NCBI RefSeq assembly: GCF_050948175.1
Contig: NC_135200.1
Coordinates: 3,339,001 to 3,403,000, forward strand
From: Xylocopa sonorina
Taxonomy: Eukaryota; Arthropoda; Insecta; Hymenoptera; Apidae
DNA: 64,000 bases
Direction of reading: 5' to 3'
This document shows positions 1 to 13,939 of the stretch, piece by piece. The position numbers and the translations under genes were made by a program. How positions within the stretch are numbered: position 1 is the stretch's first letter; each line of letters opens with the position of its first letter. The notes below the pieces were generated by a model. It saw only the letters and a list, made by a program, of their open reading frames with translations. It was not told the origin of the DNA and ran no database searches.

Positions 1-3000
1 AAGCCCCGCAGAGCTTCGAAGCTCGTAAACCACCGATGGACGCGTGCAGTTTTCATCGGGGTTTTCCAATTTTTAGACCACGTACTCTACCCTTCTTCTT
101 GCAGCGAAAACTTCCTCTTGTTACTTTCGACAATCGCTGTTCCAAGCAGCGAAGAAACCAGCTCGCAAAAATCTTACATGTCAAGCAGAACTATTATTCT
201 CTATCGTGGAGGAAGAAGAGAAAGAGATAGAGTAATCAGAGTATTTTTATAGATTTACAGGGTTTAGAATTCCATCAGCAATTTGATTTGTTAAGTTTTC
301 CATTTGACAATTTAATTGGTACCTTCTGATCTAATTATTTATAATACATATTTGTATTAAAAAAATGATTCCTTTTACGTGAACCATATTAATTGCTCTA
401 ATCTCTCATCGTCACATTTTATTTTAGTACAAAAGTATCTGTATATATTTTTATTTTCATATTTTTTATTTTGATGTACTGTTTACTTTAATAGTCGTTG
501 CATTGCCAGGTATTTTCGTCGGACGCTATATTTAAACGCTAGATCGTTAACCAAACATGAAAGAGGGTAATTAAAAGTAACGAAGCTAGTATATAATCCT
601 TTATGATTTTTATATCAATGAATTGAAGCAGCGGGAGAAGACAGACGAGGATAAAACGAAGAGAGCAACGATAGGACTTGTAACAATTACAAAGTTCAAC
701 GCGACACAAGAAAGTGATATACGAATAAAAAAAAGTGAATCTCTCGATCAGACTGGAACAAACAGTAGCATGTTGATTTCGAGTATATTAAAAAGAAAAG
801 TGAAGCGTAGATGGGCGTGCAGTAACTGGTTGCGCGCGAGAACCACCTTGGTATTCGCCGACTAAATAAACACGAAAGACGTTTCTAAATAAAACCGGCG
901 TGTAAAATAAAATTGCGCTATAAATAACCGCGAAGGGGGAGAGAACCGTTTAATCGAGTACGGTTGAATTGAAATAAAATTCATCGTCTGGAAACAAGCG
1001 AGCGAAGCCTGGCCCTGTTATCGCCGCCGTCGCAGGATTATCTCGTTTCTTTCTCTTTTCTTTTTATCAAACAGTCAGCTGACCGCAACACAGCGAGGCC
1101 TATTGTCAAGCCTTTCCTCCTCTCACCCGTGGGTCCTTTCTCTCTTTCTCCCTGTAACCCCGTCGAGCTCGTTATCCGACAGGAAGGAAAGCGTGGTCGA
1201 GATTAAATTCTCTCCATTGGCAAGGTTTAGGTTGTTGCGCCACATTCCCGGCTCGCAATCGCTCCGTTTAAAGGTTGAGGTTTGGCTAATTTCACGATCA
1301 AATTATACGCCACCGCTGAGGAGGGGGAACAATTAATTGCTGGGAGTATCTTCTCATTGACCTTGCGAGATAAATCAGCGAGAGCTTCCAATAAAACAGG
1401 CTACGAGAGTCGAGATAGAAATAAGAAATGTTTCATTTCATCGTCGCGCCTCTGTCTACGGTACACGGTTACATTTTACATCTTTTTTCCATCTCGAAGA
1501 AGACACTTAAAATTACGTTATAGTAAAATTAGTAAAATTAGTAAAATTTCCAAACATTCAACTTAAATAACTACGATTAATCCAAGTCAACTGATAAGAA
1601 AAGAAACTTTTCTCTATCGAAGAAAGATCAACTAATTGTAAATCGAAGGTGACGACACTGGTTGAGGTAAGGAGCCGCCCAGATCCCTCCTCGAAAGAGC
1701 TGAGCAATTATTCCCGGGCGGTTTCGAGGGCGGAATCAGCCGTTGGGCTCCGTCGATGCGCAAGAAACGGCGTTACTCTCGCGTTCGGCGGCAAAGAGCC
1801 GTGACACCCGGCAGAGAGACGACGGGCCCGCGTTCGGCTCCTTTTTTAACCAGCGAACGCTTTTTCCCGCCGCACGGTTCGGCTTTTAATAACTCCCACG
1901 CGTAAAACCGGGACCCTCCGATGCGGCCGTGTAACCACCGCCACCAGTCAATGACCCTGGGCTGTTTAACGTCGAACGGCCGTTCGCTCTTCTTCGCAAC
2001 TTGTCACCCTTTTTCCACGAATTTTCGTGCCGCGCCCCAAGAGTGGAACCGTCGCGTTTCCGGGACCGCCTCGCGCGTCTCCGCGCCAGCTGTTTTCTCT
2101 TTCATCGTAGATTTTGTTGATTATCAGATTCATTCGCGTAGAAGTAGCCACTTTCGATGGTAACGCGAATTCGAGTTGCTCGATTTCGAGCACCCTTGAC
2201 CCGGGGATCGATCTTCGCGCTCGAACTCGATTCGAGGATAGGCTTTCATAGAATTACGCGAGGATATTCGAAAGCTCGTTGATTAGCTTTTTGCCGATCC
2301 TCGAGGAGGACCTCTCTGTAACCTTCTGTTACTTCGTACTGCTCCTCTTCTTTTGTACGCGAAGCTATTCGGTGATAAGACCCTCCTGTAATTAGTGGCA
2401 TCGGGTAGCTGGTAAATGCGCGTGTGTAATTAAGGGAGCCGCTCGAATGGTTCTTTTATTGTTTTCCAGCCACTCTCTTCTGGTATTACCAGTGTATATT
2501 TTGTACAGAATAGAAACGATCGATTCATTTTAAACAGAGATGAATAGAATGTTTCTGCTTTCAAATTTCCAGTTGTTTTGGAAAAATTCCTGAGAAAGTG
2601 TCTTCCATGTCTCAAGTTCTTTCTTTAAATACAACTTGTCCATTTTAAATAACAAAAACGCATTATCAACAGTTCATTGTTATAACCCTGTTCGCTACGC
2701 GCGATAATTCCTCCGTTTAAAATAACAATCGCCATCGTTATAGTACATTAGAGTCGTAGCACTTTGCGTCGAGGTGTCCTCGAAACACGCGGCTAGCTCG
2801 CGACGACCCCACGGAAAATTCCGTTTTCCCTCCAGATCGTTCGCCTCCGCGCAGTTTCCACCCGAGGATCGCACCCTTTTCGTGGCTCGTAAATTCTGCT
2901 GCGCGTCCCATTCAACCGGGGGCGCGCGCGTTTCGCGAGGATCATTCGAGTCGAGATGAACGCGCGCCACGCTCTCGCATTTCGATGTATTTTTACGCCC

Positions 3001-3306
3001 GAGTCATCGCTCCCACGGTGTATTTTTATCCGCCATCCGAGTGATATGCAATCGATGCTGGTACGTAGGTAAATCCGACGCCAGGTCGCGCGATTCAATC
3101 GAGATTCTCGCCAGCTCTCGTCAATAATTAACCGTTCCTGTTTGGGGAGCTGGCATTTTTAGAGACATCGTGTCTATCTTTCTTATTTGGCTTTAACCAA
3201 GTCTCGCGTGTTAATTATGCGGCGGAATAAGAGTGGTTCCTTCCAGTAGTCGGTACGCTAAAGATACACTTAGACTCTTTTCAATTAATATTTAATTTTC
3301 TAGGAG
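1..3306. other. non-coding, nothing recognised
   Basis: AT-rich to about 1660, then a CpG-rich patch at about 1660-2220 and mixed sequence after it. Open frames at 1921-2193 and 2774-3098 overlap on both strands and look compositional. A 9-bp unit AGTAAAATT is repeated three times exactly at 1522-1548. No gene is supported. Confidence 0.5.
1522..1548. repeat. 9-bp tandem repeat x3
   Basis: AGTAAAATT three times in a row, without mismatch. Confidence 0.85.
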
Positions 3307-3680
3307 AAAATCTGCAAACATTCGCTCCTAATAAGGTTATCAGCGACGCAGGAGAAAAATGAAGAATAATTTGATAACTGATTATAGTTTGAAGTGCCTT
3401 TTTATCTAATTTGAAAACGAATTTGAAAACGCTCTAACAAACCACGCAGGAAGTTAAAAGAATCTTCTAGGGGAATAGTTTCGAAGAGTATTAAGTATTT
3501 TTATTAAAATCTGCGAACGTTCGCTCCGAATAAAGTTATTAGCGAGGCAGGAAGAAAGTGGGGAATAATTTTATAACCGACTACTACAATTTAAAGTGGG
3601 TTTTTATTGAATTTAAAAACGAATTAGCCGAATTAACCGAGGGGAGATTGGAAAACGGTGGTGTAACAAGCGACGCAGGA
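3307..3680. repeat. diverged local duplication
   Basis: The segment from 3307 to about 3460 recurs, diverged, from about 3506 to 3680. Both copies have AAAATCTGC-AAC-TTCGCTCC near the start, then TTAT-AGCGA-GCAGG, a GAATAATTT stretch, ATTT-AAAACGAATT and an ACGCAGGAAG end. The offset grows from 199 to 229 bp, so an insertion of about 30 bp separates the copies. Frames differ between copies, so this does not look like an exon duplication. Confidence 0.6.
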
Positions 3681-6250
3681 AGCCCAGCGGACCAATCGGT
3701 AACACGGCCGCGTTCGCCGGTTTCCACGTGCGCTTCCGATGGCTGCACTCGAAGAAACGAATCGCAGGTGGGAAACTTGCCGAGCGCGGACAGAGATCGC
3801 GTATATTCGGACGAACGCGAACGGCCATCTTCCTCCCTCGCGCTTCTACGCTCCCGTGAAACTAATTTAGCTACCGAGACGATGACTGCGGGGAAAAAAG
3901 ACACCCCCCAATCGGTTCCCTCGCCGGACGAAATTGCGGCGGTAAACCCGGAGTTTTAACGCGGCGAAGTTAGCGACGAATTTTTTTACCACCGCGCGCA
4001 GACGACGTCTGCCGAGCTAAAAATTACGTCAATGAAAGTCGCAGCCCGATCTGACTCCGCTCGATTATTAATTTACCCTTCCTACGCTTTCGCCGCGCCT
4101 GACGTGTCATTGTTATTCTTGTTTCTTTCTTTTGTTTCGTAGAAAAATTAACGCGTTTTCGATGTTCATTCAATTTGTTAGAGTAATTAATATAGTGAAC
4201 GAAGAAAATTTAATTGTTCGAATTCTGATGAAAATATTGTGAGGCTGATGAAAATTTATATTTAGTTATAATTAAAGAAAATACACTTGTCGTTACTCTC
4301 CTTAAAATAATTCAAATTCGCTTGAAATATTCTCGAATATTGATTATGAGAACGTTTACAATTACATCTTCACCATTATAAACGATCGCATCTCATTAAA
4401 TTCAAAAATTCAATCTTTCATTTCTCGTACCCTACAGTATTTTCAGTGGTAATAGTGTGTCGAATCGTAAAACATCAAGGAAAATGTCCATCGATATTCA
4501 TTAATGTCATAGCGGGTAGACATCGATCGAGATTCTTTCATTGCATGTAATTTTAATGTAAATTCATACCTATTTGACAACCATCTACCATAACATCAAT
4601 AACATTCGGAAAGTCCATCACTTGAAATCAAGATTTAACGTATTCTTTATAACAAGTGTTTCGTTGTTACATCGTTCAAGTCGAGGTGCTTCTTTTGCTA
4701 CTTATTGCTTACTACGTTCGAAAGTTAGGGCACGGAAGTGCACTCGGTACCTGAGGTAAGTGATCGAGGGTCTGGGGGCGGACTTTTGTCACTTCTATAC
4801 AATTTCTGTCGACCAATTAGCTTCGTGATCCGCTTCCCTCAGCAAATTTCGTAGAAACGAATCCGCTTGCTCTAACGAGACGAGAACACACCCCATAGAC
4901 ACTATCGTTATAACATCCAAAGCTATTCGAGTTCAGTTCTTAGCAATCTTTAGCATTAAACGTACAGTTTTGGAAATAATCGTAAAGGGGTGCGTATAGT
5001 TCGATAGCAGCTTAGAAGTATGCACGTACGACCAATAAAATACAGTCCACGCAATTACACAACATAGTAAATAAAATTGAGAATCGAATTAGTGTTGGTG
5101 CGAAACAAACATGCAAATTGAAGTAAATATACGTGTGAATAAGTTGATATATATCTTGACGGAAATATGTTCGTTGGCAAGAATGTTGGGGAAAGAGAAG
5201 AGAGAGAAGAAATAGCTCGGGTCAAACGTGAAGTAACAGCTTCATAGGTCTAGGAGCAAACTTCGGAAGTAGAAAGTTCGCCAGGTTCTGGCGCATCCTG
5301 TACACCTCGTTAAACGCCGTCGAACTTCACACTCCCGTCCCGTTTCGTAGTGGACATCATACTCGAATCATTTCGGACTCCATAGAAAGTTATTTCGAAC
5401 CTGACGATGGAACTATTCGGACCCCTCTCTCGCGTCAAAGCCAATTAACGCTGCTCGTTGACTTCGTTAATCGTTGCGTTAAGGCGAATGAAAATAGAAA
5501 TCGTTCCAAGGCCTACATCGTGTAGTCCTTGATTAGGTACTCGCGTTTAGTTCGCGCATCGGACTAAAACCCTAAATTCGAAGATTTCTGTTCGAAAAAT
5601 ATATATTCACACACAATCAGTTTTATTGGTGAAAGAGTGAATCATATTTTTGAAGATTCTTCTCTCTCGTAGGAATTGTCTAATAAATGAACTCATTTTT
5701 TCTTATATATGTTAGTCTTGAAACTACGTAGTAATTTCACTGAGATTTTTAGGTCTTCCGAGTGAAAGAATGACTATAAATGGCGCATTTTCTTCTGTAC
5801 AAGATTTGTAGAAAATTTTGCGCGGCTCATCTCTCTTAAACCTCGTCCAGTATATTTTCAACTAATTTATAATTTCTCTGTGTACTTGTTTCATTATATA
5901 TCTTCGTTTAATTAATTTATAAATATTAATATTATTACAAATAGAAAAGAAGGAGATCTATAGTTCACTAAACCCACCATTAACTCATATTTTGCCAAAG
6001 GTGGATATTTAGTACTAGATTTGTTTGCAATTATGTTTCACAGTTGCGCAGAATCTTTGCAACCTCCTCATCGCGATCTAAATTTCTCCACATCGCCAGC
6101 CCTGTTTAATCCTTCTGATAACTAATAGAGCTCGAGATTAACGGCCCTAGGGAAAGATTCCTAGAATTCTAAATTCAAAAAGAAAAGTAAACGAGAAAGA
6201 AAGAAAGAAACAAAAAGGAAAGTTCTTCTATGTAAATACGATTTCGAATC
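3681..6250. other. non-coding, nothing recognised
   Basis: The frame open at 3558-3959 starts without ATG and has no recognisable domain. The rest is AT-rich with many short stops. No gene seen. Confidence 0.5.
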
Positions 6251-6900
6251 GTTCAACTGGGAGCAGCGATACCATCCGAGTCCAGAGCGGAGCGGTGAAG
6301 AAAAATGGTCCCAGGCGTCGGAGCGAACGGTCCGCATCGCGCGGTGGGGGCCAGGTGCATCGTCCTCGGAGAGAAAGTTAGCTGCAGAGTCGTAATACGC
6401 GATCTAGCCCAGCCTAGCCGAGAGACAGACAGACAGACGGACGGACGTGGCAGGCTAGGATAAGATTGGCCAGGATTGGATCTCGATGGAAGCCACGCTC
6501 GACCGGCTATGAGGAACGGTTGCGCAACCAACCCCTCCGGTCGCAACCGCGCGTCGAGAACTCTTCCGTGGGCACGAAAAGTGAAATGAGATCCATCGGA
6601 CACGCGCGACCACCACGTTTTCCCCTTCGTTCGACTAGCTATTTTTGTGTCCCGCCGATAATGTATTCCACGAACGATCCTGCTCGATCTTGCCACAGGC
6701 TGAACATCTTCCAAAGGAAGATGGCGAGGTTCGAGTTAGATGGGAAACGTTGACGATTACGATTGTGGGTGAATCGCTAGCAACTGCTTGCCATTTAACA
6801 CCCTGATGCTACTCGATTTTTATGTCACTTTTACTTAATAATTAGACAGTTCAAATAATTCGTAAGCTTATGCGATAAAACCCTGTCGAATCAAATTATA
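6251..6900. other. CpG-rich patch with GACA/GACG repeats
   Basis: CpG-rich between AT-rich flanks, with a short run of GACA then GACG units at about 6421-6447. A minus-strand frame at 6253-6714 (153 codons) and plus-strand frames overlap it, which points to base composition rather than coding. Confidence 0.4.
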
Positions 6901-9195
6901 TGAATTGGTGTTATTAATACACGTATGCGCAACGAGTTGTCCGTTGGTAAAAGTAATTAATTGTACGGAAGGTGCGTGGAAAGTGGATGAAATTATAAAT
7001 TCAACGCGTGAATCAAGTTTAAAAATATTTTTTTTTCATTCGAATAATTGTATTGGCAAGAAGATTTATAAAGTGTTAAATGGGAAGAAAGTTTCCGCTA
7101 AATATGGGATGCTAAGTTATGTAGACGGATTAAGGGGGAAACAAGATGCTTGTTTCATCGCGAGAGTGTTTGAGAGGGGATTTAAAGGATATTCATCGGT
7201 TGACAGAACGGTTACGGAAGCAGGGGTGTCTTTAAGTGTAGCTACCAGTATAACGAAGAGAAACATTTTCCAATGTGTACCTAAGTCGATTATTGAGGAT
7301 GCAATGATATTTTACGAGAATAAAGTATGATACAACCGAGCACTTTAAATATTTGGATTTCCAGGAAACCTGATGAGAAACGATGGTTCGCGCGTGCAAA
7401 CTTGTATTGTTAATTCTCCGTAAGTGTTAATTAAATTTTGTTTATTCCAGACTTCTATAGCAACAGCTTTCGGTATATTCCACTGGTATTTATACGAATA
7501 TTGATGAGAAATATTCTTGACAAGTTAATATATACCTGCGCGTACGAAATTTTCGATTCATCGTTTTTAATTACTCAACAATATTGGCCAACAATTAATC
7601 GCGTATTAATGCCAAGCGATTATAGAGCTTTTGCGACGAGCCGGGAAATTTATTTAAACAGCCGTCTCGCGTATGAAAAAAAATGAAAAATGAGAATGAC
7701 GCGTTCGCGATCGTTGAACAATTCCACGGGGATATGAAAAATCGCCGATGCAAAATGTCTACGAATGTAGTTACGTCGAAAATAACCCGTCGATGTGTAC
7801 GCTAATAGCCGTCAATAATAAATTAAAACTGGCAGGCATGACGTTGCATGCGATTTCCGCGTTAATTAGCGATGGAAATGACGCCCGGCCAAGTGGTGTC
7901 TATAGTTGTGACGAAAGTATTCACATTTCGCAAATACAAAGCGATTCACGCGCTATCGAACGGGGTCGGTGCTTGAAAAATTGTATCAGACATATTTTTT
8001 ACTCCCAACGGGATTTTACGAACGACCCCCCCGCGATATTTCGTTTTATCTTGCGCAAAATATATCGATATTCGGTATGAATTAATACCAGCCGGAAAAA
8101 TTATCCCGTAACTGTAGGATTAAATTGTTTTTAATTAAAACGAGCGCCTGCCCCGTCGAACGTAGCTGAATTACTTTTTGCGAGCGATGTGTTTTCCTTT
8201 TTTTCATTTATTAGAATATAGAAAAAGCGAGTCGATCGTAATGAGATATTAAAATTATTATATAAACGCGAGGTTGTTTCGACGAGAGTTTTACTGGAGT
8301 AACAAAGAGAAGAGTGATCGTTTGGAATTCCTTTAAACAGCAAAAAAATATGCGACTGTTCGTAGAACAAACTGTTATTCATGCCTTAATTTTCACCGTT
8401 TCTTATTAAATATCGTGCTCATCAGAGTTTGCAGGATTAATTCGATGCTTTGTACTCGAAGGAATCCATTGAAGTCCATCGTTAATTAATCAGTCTGGGT
8501 CGCAGGGAAAATAATCGAAATGACTCGAACAAATAGCGTCGATTCTATCGCGGTGCATCGCGCGATCAAAGTTTCGCGAAATCACACGCGAACGTATCGA
8601 GAGTATCGAAATCGAGCCACGGAAGGAACGTGGCTAACGAGTGTCTACGAGGCGCAGAAAAATCCTCGTCGACAGGACGAACATCCAGTAACGGACGACC
8701 GAGTGATTTATGGCTTGCTTTTACATCGCTCGGTTCTCCCCGGGGAGATATCCGAATCGAGGTTAAGAAAGCGAGTCGAGAACTCGACTGACTACCTCTG
8801 ATCGTGAATTCCTGCTAATTCGACAGTGTCGTTTACAGATCGCGATACCACCACGAGCGCAAACAATCTTGCGAGTGGACGGAACTGAGAGCGCGAAAAG
8901 CATGTATTCCCATTTTTCACGGGGGAAGAGTAAAATGTTTCATATCAGTGGAAGCGTCGCTACTCTCGTATTTTCTAAAATATAAATACTATATAACAAT
9001 GTTTATAACTTTGATGAAAACACAACTACCATATCAACAAATATCACGGTACGCCGTTATTCTCTCATGTATAAAATACATACCTACATATGAATATCTA
9101 AAAAATTATTCACGATATCGAGAAATAGTTTGAGCCAACCATTAAGCTCCAAATAAAAGTGAAATTCGATTAAATTTTATTAATTAGAACATTAT
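6901..9195. other. AT-rich with isolated short open frames
   Basis: A plus-strand frame is open from 6905 to 7330 (141 codons, TTG at its start) in sequence of ordinary AT content, and another at 7748-8080. Neither shows a motif or domain I recognise, and no splice or promoter context supports them. I do not call a gene. Confidence 0.35.
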
Positions 9196-9890
9196 ATGCC
9201 TCTTAATATACTAATCGGATGGCTGAACGTTCGCCAGGAGAAATGACTAACCTATCCGCGGAGATATCAAACAGAGCCATAACGGGGGCGTTCGAACACT
9301 TTCGAACGATAGAACAAAGCCGCGTGGAAGGTAAAAATCCATCGCTGTCCCCAGGTAAAAGGCGGCGGACGGTTTCGGTTTTCGTAAAACGAACGCGTAG
9401 GATTCCCTCTGCCGGAGAGCGTCCCATTGAACGATGCTTGCCGCTCGTCCGCGGCCAATAGGCGAAATGGAAGCGAGGAGACCGCTCGAAAGAGGTGAAA
9501 GACCATAGGCGCACCGTGAGCGACGTCGCGCCGCCATTCAGCCCGCGGCACCGGGCCCAGTCGTTCACTGGCCGGTTGGTGAACGAGCCGGGGAGAGTCG
9601 TCGCTCCACTGGCTCCCTCGAACAGCCGCGGCGTAGACCCGAGGATTCCGCTAAGTTACTCATGGTACCGCTAGTCCCGCGCTATGCGAGACCACCATGC
9701 TCGCCCCGTTACACCCGCTTCCGGGTTTTCCCTTTCCGTATCGTGACTCAACCGCCTGCTCGTGGGAAGATCGCGTCGACGCGGTCGATCAGACTTTTTC
9801 CTACGAAATTTTACGCGAGATTCTTGCCTCCTTTGTTGCTTGACGAGGGATGGAAGATGTTTCCTGACTTTTCGGATGAACGCCGCATTT
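9196..9890. other. CpG-rich island
   Basis: Frames are open on both strands through 9203-9568, a composition effect. A 21-bp piece at 9657-9677 (TACTCATGGTACCGCTAGTCC) recurs with three changes at 10541. No gene recognised. Confidence 0.4.
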
Positions 9891-12800
9891 AACGAATTTA
9901 TTATTTTTAGGTATCTTAACGAAACGATTTAGCTTTTATATTTCTTTACTTATGTCTTTTATAATATAACTGAAATTTAGTTTTAATTAGTATTTTTTAG
10001 ATTAAACAATCCATTTCAGAGAAGACAATTTTTATGAAAATATAGACTTACATTTACTCTCGCTTTGATTGTTTGTAATTTATTATTATTAGAAGTAGTA
10101 TAAGTCTATTGATAGCTAAAAAGGTTGTTTCGTTTTTTAACACTTTTACTAATTATTATTACATAATAAAATTTAACAGGTTTATAGGGTTAGAAACATC
10201 GCGCAACCTGTAATTACTCACTGAAACGCAAAACCTTAATTATCTCTATATAAGAAAAAAATGGACTTATACTACTTTCAAAAACAACGTCTCATATTGC
10301 AATAAACTCTATTACGTCGAAGTACATAAAGAGTACAGTTCGTTGTACAAATGCGAGAGGGTTAATTGTTGGTAACAGTCATATGGTGTATAGCAAGGTC
10401 TGAGTTTAAACAAAAATTGGTGAACTTAAAATAAAGTTCGAAGGATGGTTGATACGATATATATTGTAACAAAATGATTGTACATTTCTGAAATGAAGTA
10501 AATGGTTTTGAAGTATCGAACCGTAGGGAGTTACCGTATGTACTCACGGTACCGTTAGCCCAAGGTTGCTCGCGGACTGTGCGGGACAGACCGTGGCACA
10601 TGATGGTGCCCCATGTTCCGCGGGAACCCGGTTTTCCTTTTTACCGTTCCACCCGTGGGATCACGCGAGGGAGAAAGTGAAATCGAGGCTAGTAAACCGT
10701 CAGCCTATTATTTTCCACCTCGCTCTCTTCACCTTGCCATTTTCCTTTCCATTCTTTTCTTTTATGCGCTTTAGTCAAGTTACAGATAGAATGTTTAGCG
10801 ACTCGCGCGGTGAAAGTGCGGCCGTTGTTCGATCAACAAAGGAGTGAAAATCGATGCATTAATCTACGATGCGTCATCCAGCGGGGAAAGAAAGGAGGGT
10901 CATTTGTGGATTTAATGTCAAGTAAAATATCGTTGAACGGAAAAACTGTTGTTATAGTTAATATGATAACAGATGTACTTTAACAAAGTAACTTGGTAGT
11001 TGACTAACTGAAACGTACGTTTTGCAACTTTGACATTTCGAACGCGACTTTTTCCTCGCGGCAGATTTGACAGAACGCGTGCAATATTGTCTCGTGATAT
11101 TGGTAAAATGAACAGCGAGTTCGCTTATTAAACGCGATGGGCTTTTTCTATCGCGAATTTTTTTAAAAGACTAGAGGTTCGCCTTGAGTTTTTTCCCTTT
11201 TTTTTTTTATTATTCCACCGCAATTGATACTGTCGATCGGGAGATAAGTAATTGCGCGAACGTGCTATATTGTTTTGTACAAGGTAAACTATTAATCGTG
11301 CTCTAGAATGTTTCTAACACAAAGTAGTAGGAATGCGCTTCTTATCAGTGAAACAACTGATTCAATGTACGCGCGGTAATAGAAAAAGAGCCTGCCTTCT
11401 TATGTCACTTACTAATAAAAATTATAACTAGATCTAGGGTATGCGTGTTGCAACAATTACAACATTCTATTGAACTGTCGCGTTTCATACGTCGAAATAT
11501 TGAGATTTATTTATAAATAGGAAGTATCCGATTTCTTCTTGTGAGACGACTATTAAATTAATAGTACGCGTAATTCTCGAGAGCGTTGAAATTATTTGAC
11601 GTATCAAGCTTCTAATTTCATGTGTTTCTAATATTATCCAATTGCCACTTTTTAATAGAAAATTCTATAAGGATGCAAGACAAACAGCAACATTATTTGC
11701 ACAAGTAACAGCTAGTCAATACGCATCCATGTCTGTTCACTCTCGAATACAATTCCAGAGGCTGACAAACATCAACTTCTATACATCCTACATTGTTTCA
11801 AGAACAATGGCGTAGAATCTCTGTAAAATCCCTCCCTTACGAGTTTTCAACCTCGCGAAAATTGTACGATATTTCAAGCGTTTCTTTCCCGTCTTTCATC
11901 CAGCATATTCTTGAACCTCGATACGTACTTTTTACTAACCTTTACTAACCTTTTCGAACCACGATAGAACCTCGCAGATTATCAAACCACCAGCGAAACG
12001 AACCTCATCCTAAACATTTATTCAAGAATTTCTGAAAATTTCCTTCTTAAACTACATATTTGTATCCATGCAAAGTTTGTCGAAATAAAAAATAGAAAGG
12101 TATGCGTTTTCCTGTCGAAAGCACGAGTCATTCTAGAATAAACGAATATAGATGAAAGAAGGAAATCTGAATGATGATTAAAAATAAAAAATTCATTTCC
12201 TCTCGTCAAATATCGAGCAATCGTAATCTCATTTTACGACTGATCCCATCCGTTCTAGATTAGCCAGGTCTGCATTTCCATCTGGCGACGAAATCGTACG
12301 GGCCCACGAAGGGCTTAAGTGCGCGGCGTATTGACGCCCCGTGACGAGGGGGTGAACTTCTTGAGGGGCATTCCTGCAGGCAATCCCGCAGAAGACGAAG
12401 CCGTTAGTCAAAGAGGGCCAAGGGTGAGCCACGGAACACCATGGGGTAGAAAGCCGGACGAAAGTGTTTTTACACGCGGGAGGTCCTAAAAGCTTAAAAA
12501 AAAAGCGACCGCGTACACGCGACAGGGGAAATATGTATTTTCATCGCGTACGGCATTTCTGGTTCCGTAATTATTCGTACGAAAAAAATAGCTAGACGCT
12601 CTGCTTGCTTCTAATGGCTTTTTTTTATACGATTCTAAGCGTCGCGTAAAGGGACGTCGATTAATGAGAGGAAAAGGATGAAAAATATTATCTCGTAGCG
12701 TTTAATATTTTAACGATAATTTAGAAATGTTGCGTTCACATCGAAGAGAATAAAAATTTCATAGAAAGGTTGCGTTGATCGCCATTGGTAATAAGGAATA

Positions 12801-13567
12801 TAAGATCGAGCGTAGATTGGAAATATATTTGAAGATCGAAATTGAAAGTCGAGTCACTTGAATTTGTACAATTTGACTAATCTGAACGAGGCTTAAGACG
12901 TTTAGTTTTATTACGATCTCGTTCATCGACGTTTCCAGCTGTTCCCGGTGTCGCAAGTTTTATCTGCATTTCATCTTGCACGACCTATTGCCAAACCGGT
13001 CGATGCTCAGACGATACTCCTGATATTTAGTCTGCACGAGTTTCGCAACGACTTGCCGAACCACCGATCGCACCGTTCCCTGCTATCGAATCGAATTAAT
13101 TGCCAGCCGTGTGACCCTTTTTTGGCCACTGTGCTACGCCGAGATTTATCGTCCCATCGGGTATTCGTCGATACACGCTCAGTCGATAAAAACCACTGAT
13201 TAATTATTACATGGGAAGCGAAACGTTTATTTTAAATCCTAATTGGTTGGCACTGTTTTATCTCTTGTTTGCCAGAAGAATGGCATTATCTAACAATCGT
13301 GATGTCTATTGAAAACCAAATTGATGCAGTAGATAATTGTACCAAATCGATGCAGTAGATAATTGTAAAGTTGATTGTTTTTGATCCTTTGATTACGGCC
13401 GATTTTGAGACGCAAGAGTCGTACCATACGGTGGGTTATTCATTCATTGATATTCATCTTGAAGGATGACATTTTTCGCTAGCCGCGCGTTTCTCAGATA
13501 GTATAATCAAATAATCAAAATATTGAAAACAATATTATTCCGTTTCTTGTATTCCGCATTGTTAGAC
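9891..13567. other. mostly AT-rich non-coding
   Basis: Contains small GC-rich patches at about 10530-10700 and 12290-12480, and a 26-bp tandem duplication at 13315-13366. No gene or RNA recognised. Confidence 0.5.
13315..13366. repeat. 26-bp tandem duplication
   Basis: Two adjacent copies of a 26-bp unit (ACCAAATTGATGCAGTAGAT then AATTGT) with a single T/C difference. Confidence 0.85.
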
Positions 13568-13939
13568 TGCAATTTTTCTAAGCGACTTGGACGCTTAGAG
13601 TATCATAGTGCAAGTTTTCTGTGCGCCTACAGTTTCATACGTACAAGTTTTTCAAGCGCAAGTATTTCAAGTGGCTACAATATCACAAGTGCAAGTTTTC
13701 TAAGCGTCCACAGTATCCCACGCGTAAGTTTTTCAAGTACCTACAATATCACAAGTGCAAATTTTCCAAGCGCCCACAATATCACAAGTGTAAGTTTTCT
13801 AAACGCTCGCAGTATCACAAGCGCAAGTTTTCCAAGCGCCTACAGTGTCACGACCGCAAGTTTTCTAACCGCCTAAAGTATCACAAGCACAAGTTTTCCA
13901 AGCGCCTATAGCATCACAAGCGCAAGTTTCCTAAATACC
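13568..13939. repeat. 33-bp minisatellite, about 10-11 copies
   Basis: The core unit resembles CGCAAGTTTTCYAAGCGCC followed by TACAGTATCACAAG, and repeats every 33 bp across most of the array; the first copies (to about 13680) are irregular. Because 33 is a multiple of 3, two plus-strand frames stay open, giving 11-residue repeats such as YHKCKFSKRPQ in one and a Ser-rich repeat in the other. Neither frame has an ATG start nearby (they begin TTG or GTG), so I treat the array as non-coding unless transcript data show otherwise. Confidence 0.85.

Noticed and set aside
6905..7330. 141-codon plus-strand frame in AT-rich DNA
   Set aside because: Unusual length for the composition, but it has a TTG start, no motif and no splice context. 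Kept only as a remark on the region.
13523..13911. Repeat protein encoded by the 33-bp minisatellite
   Set aside because: Two frames are equally open and neither has an ATG, so the openness follows from the period.
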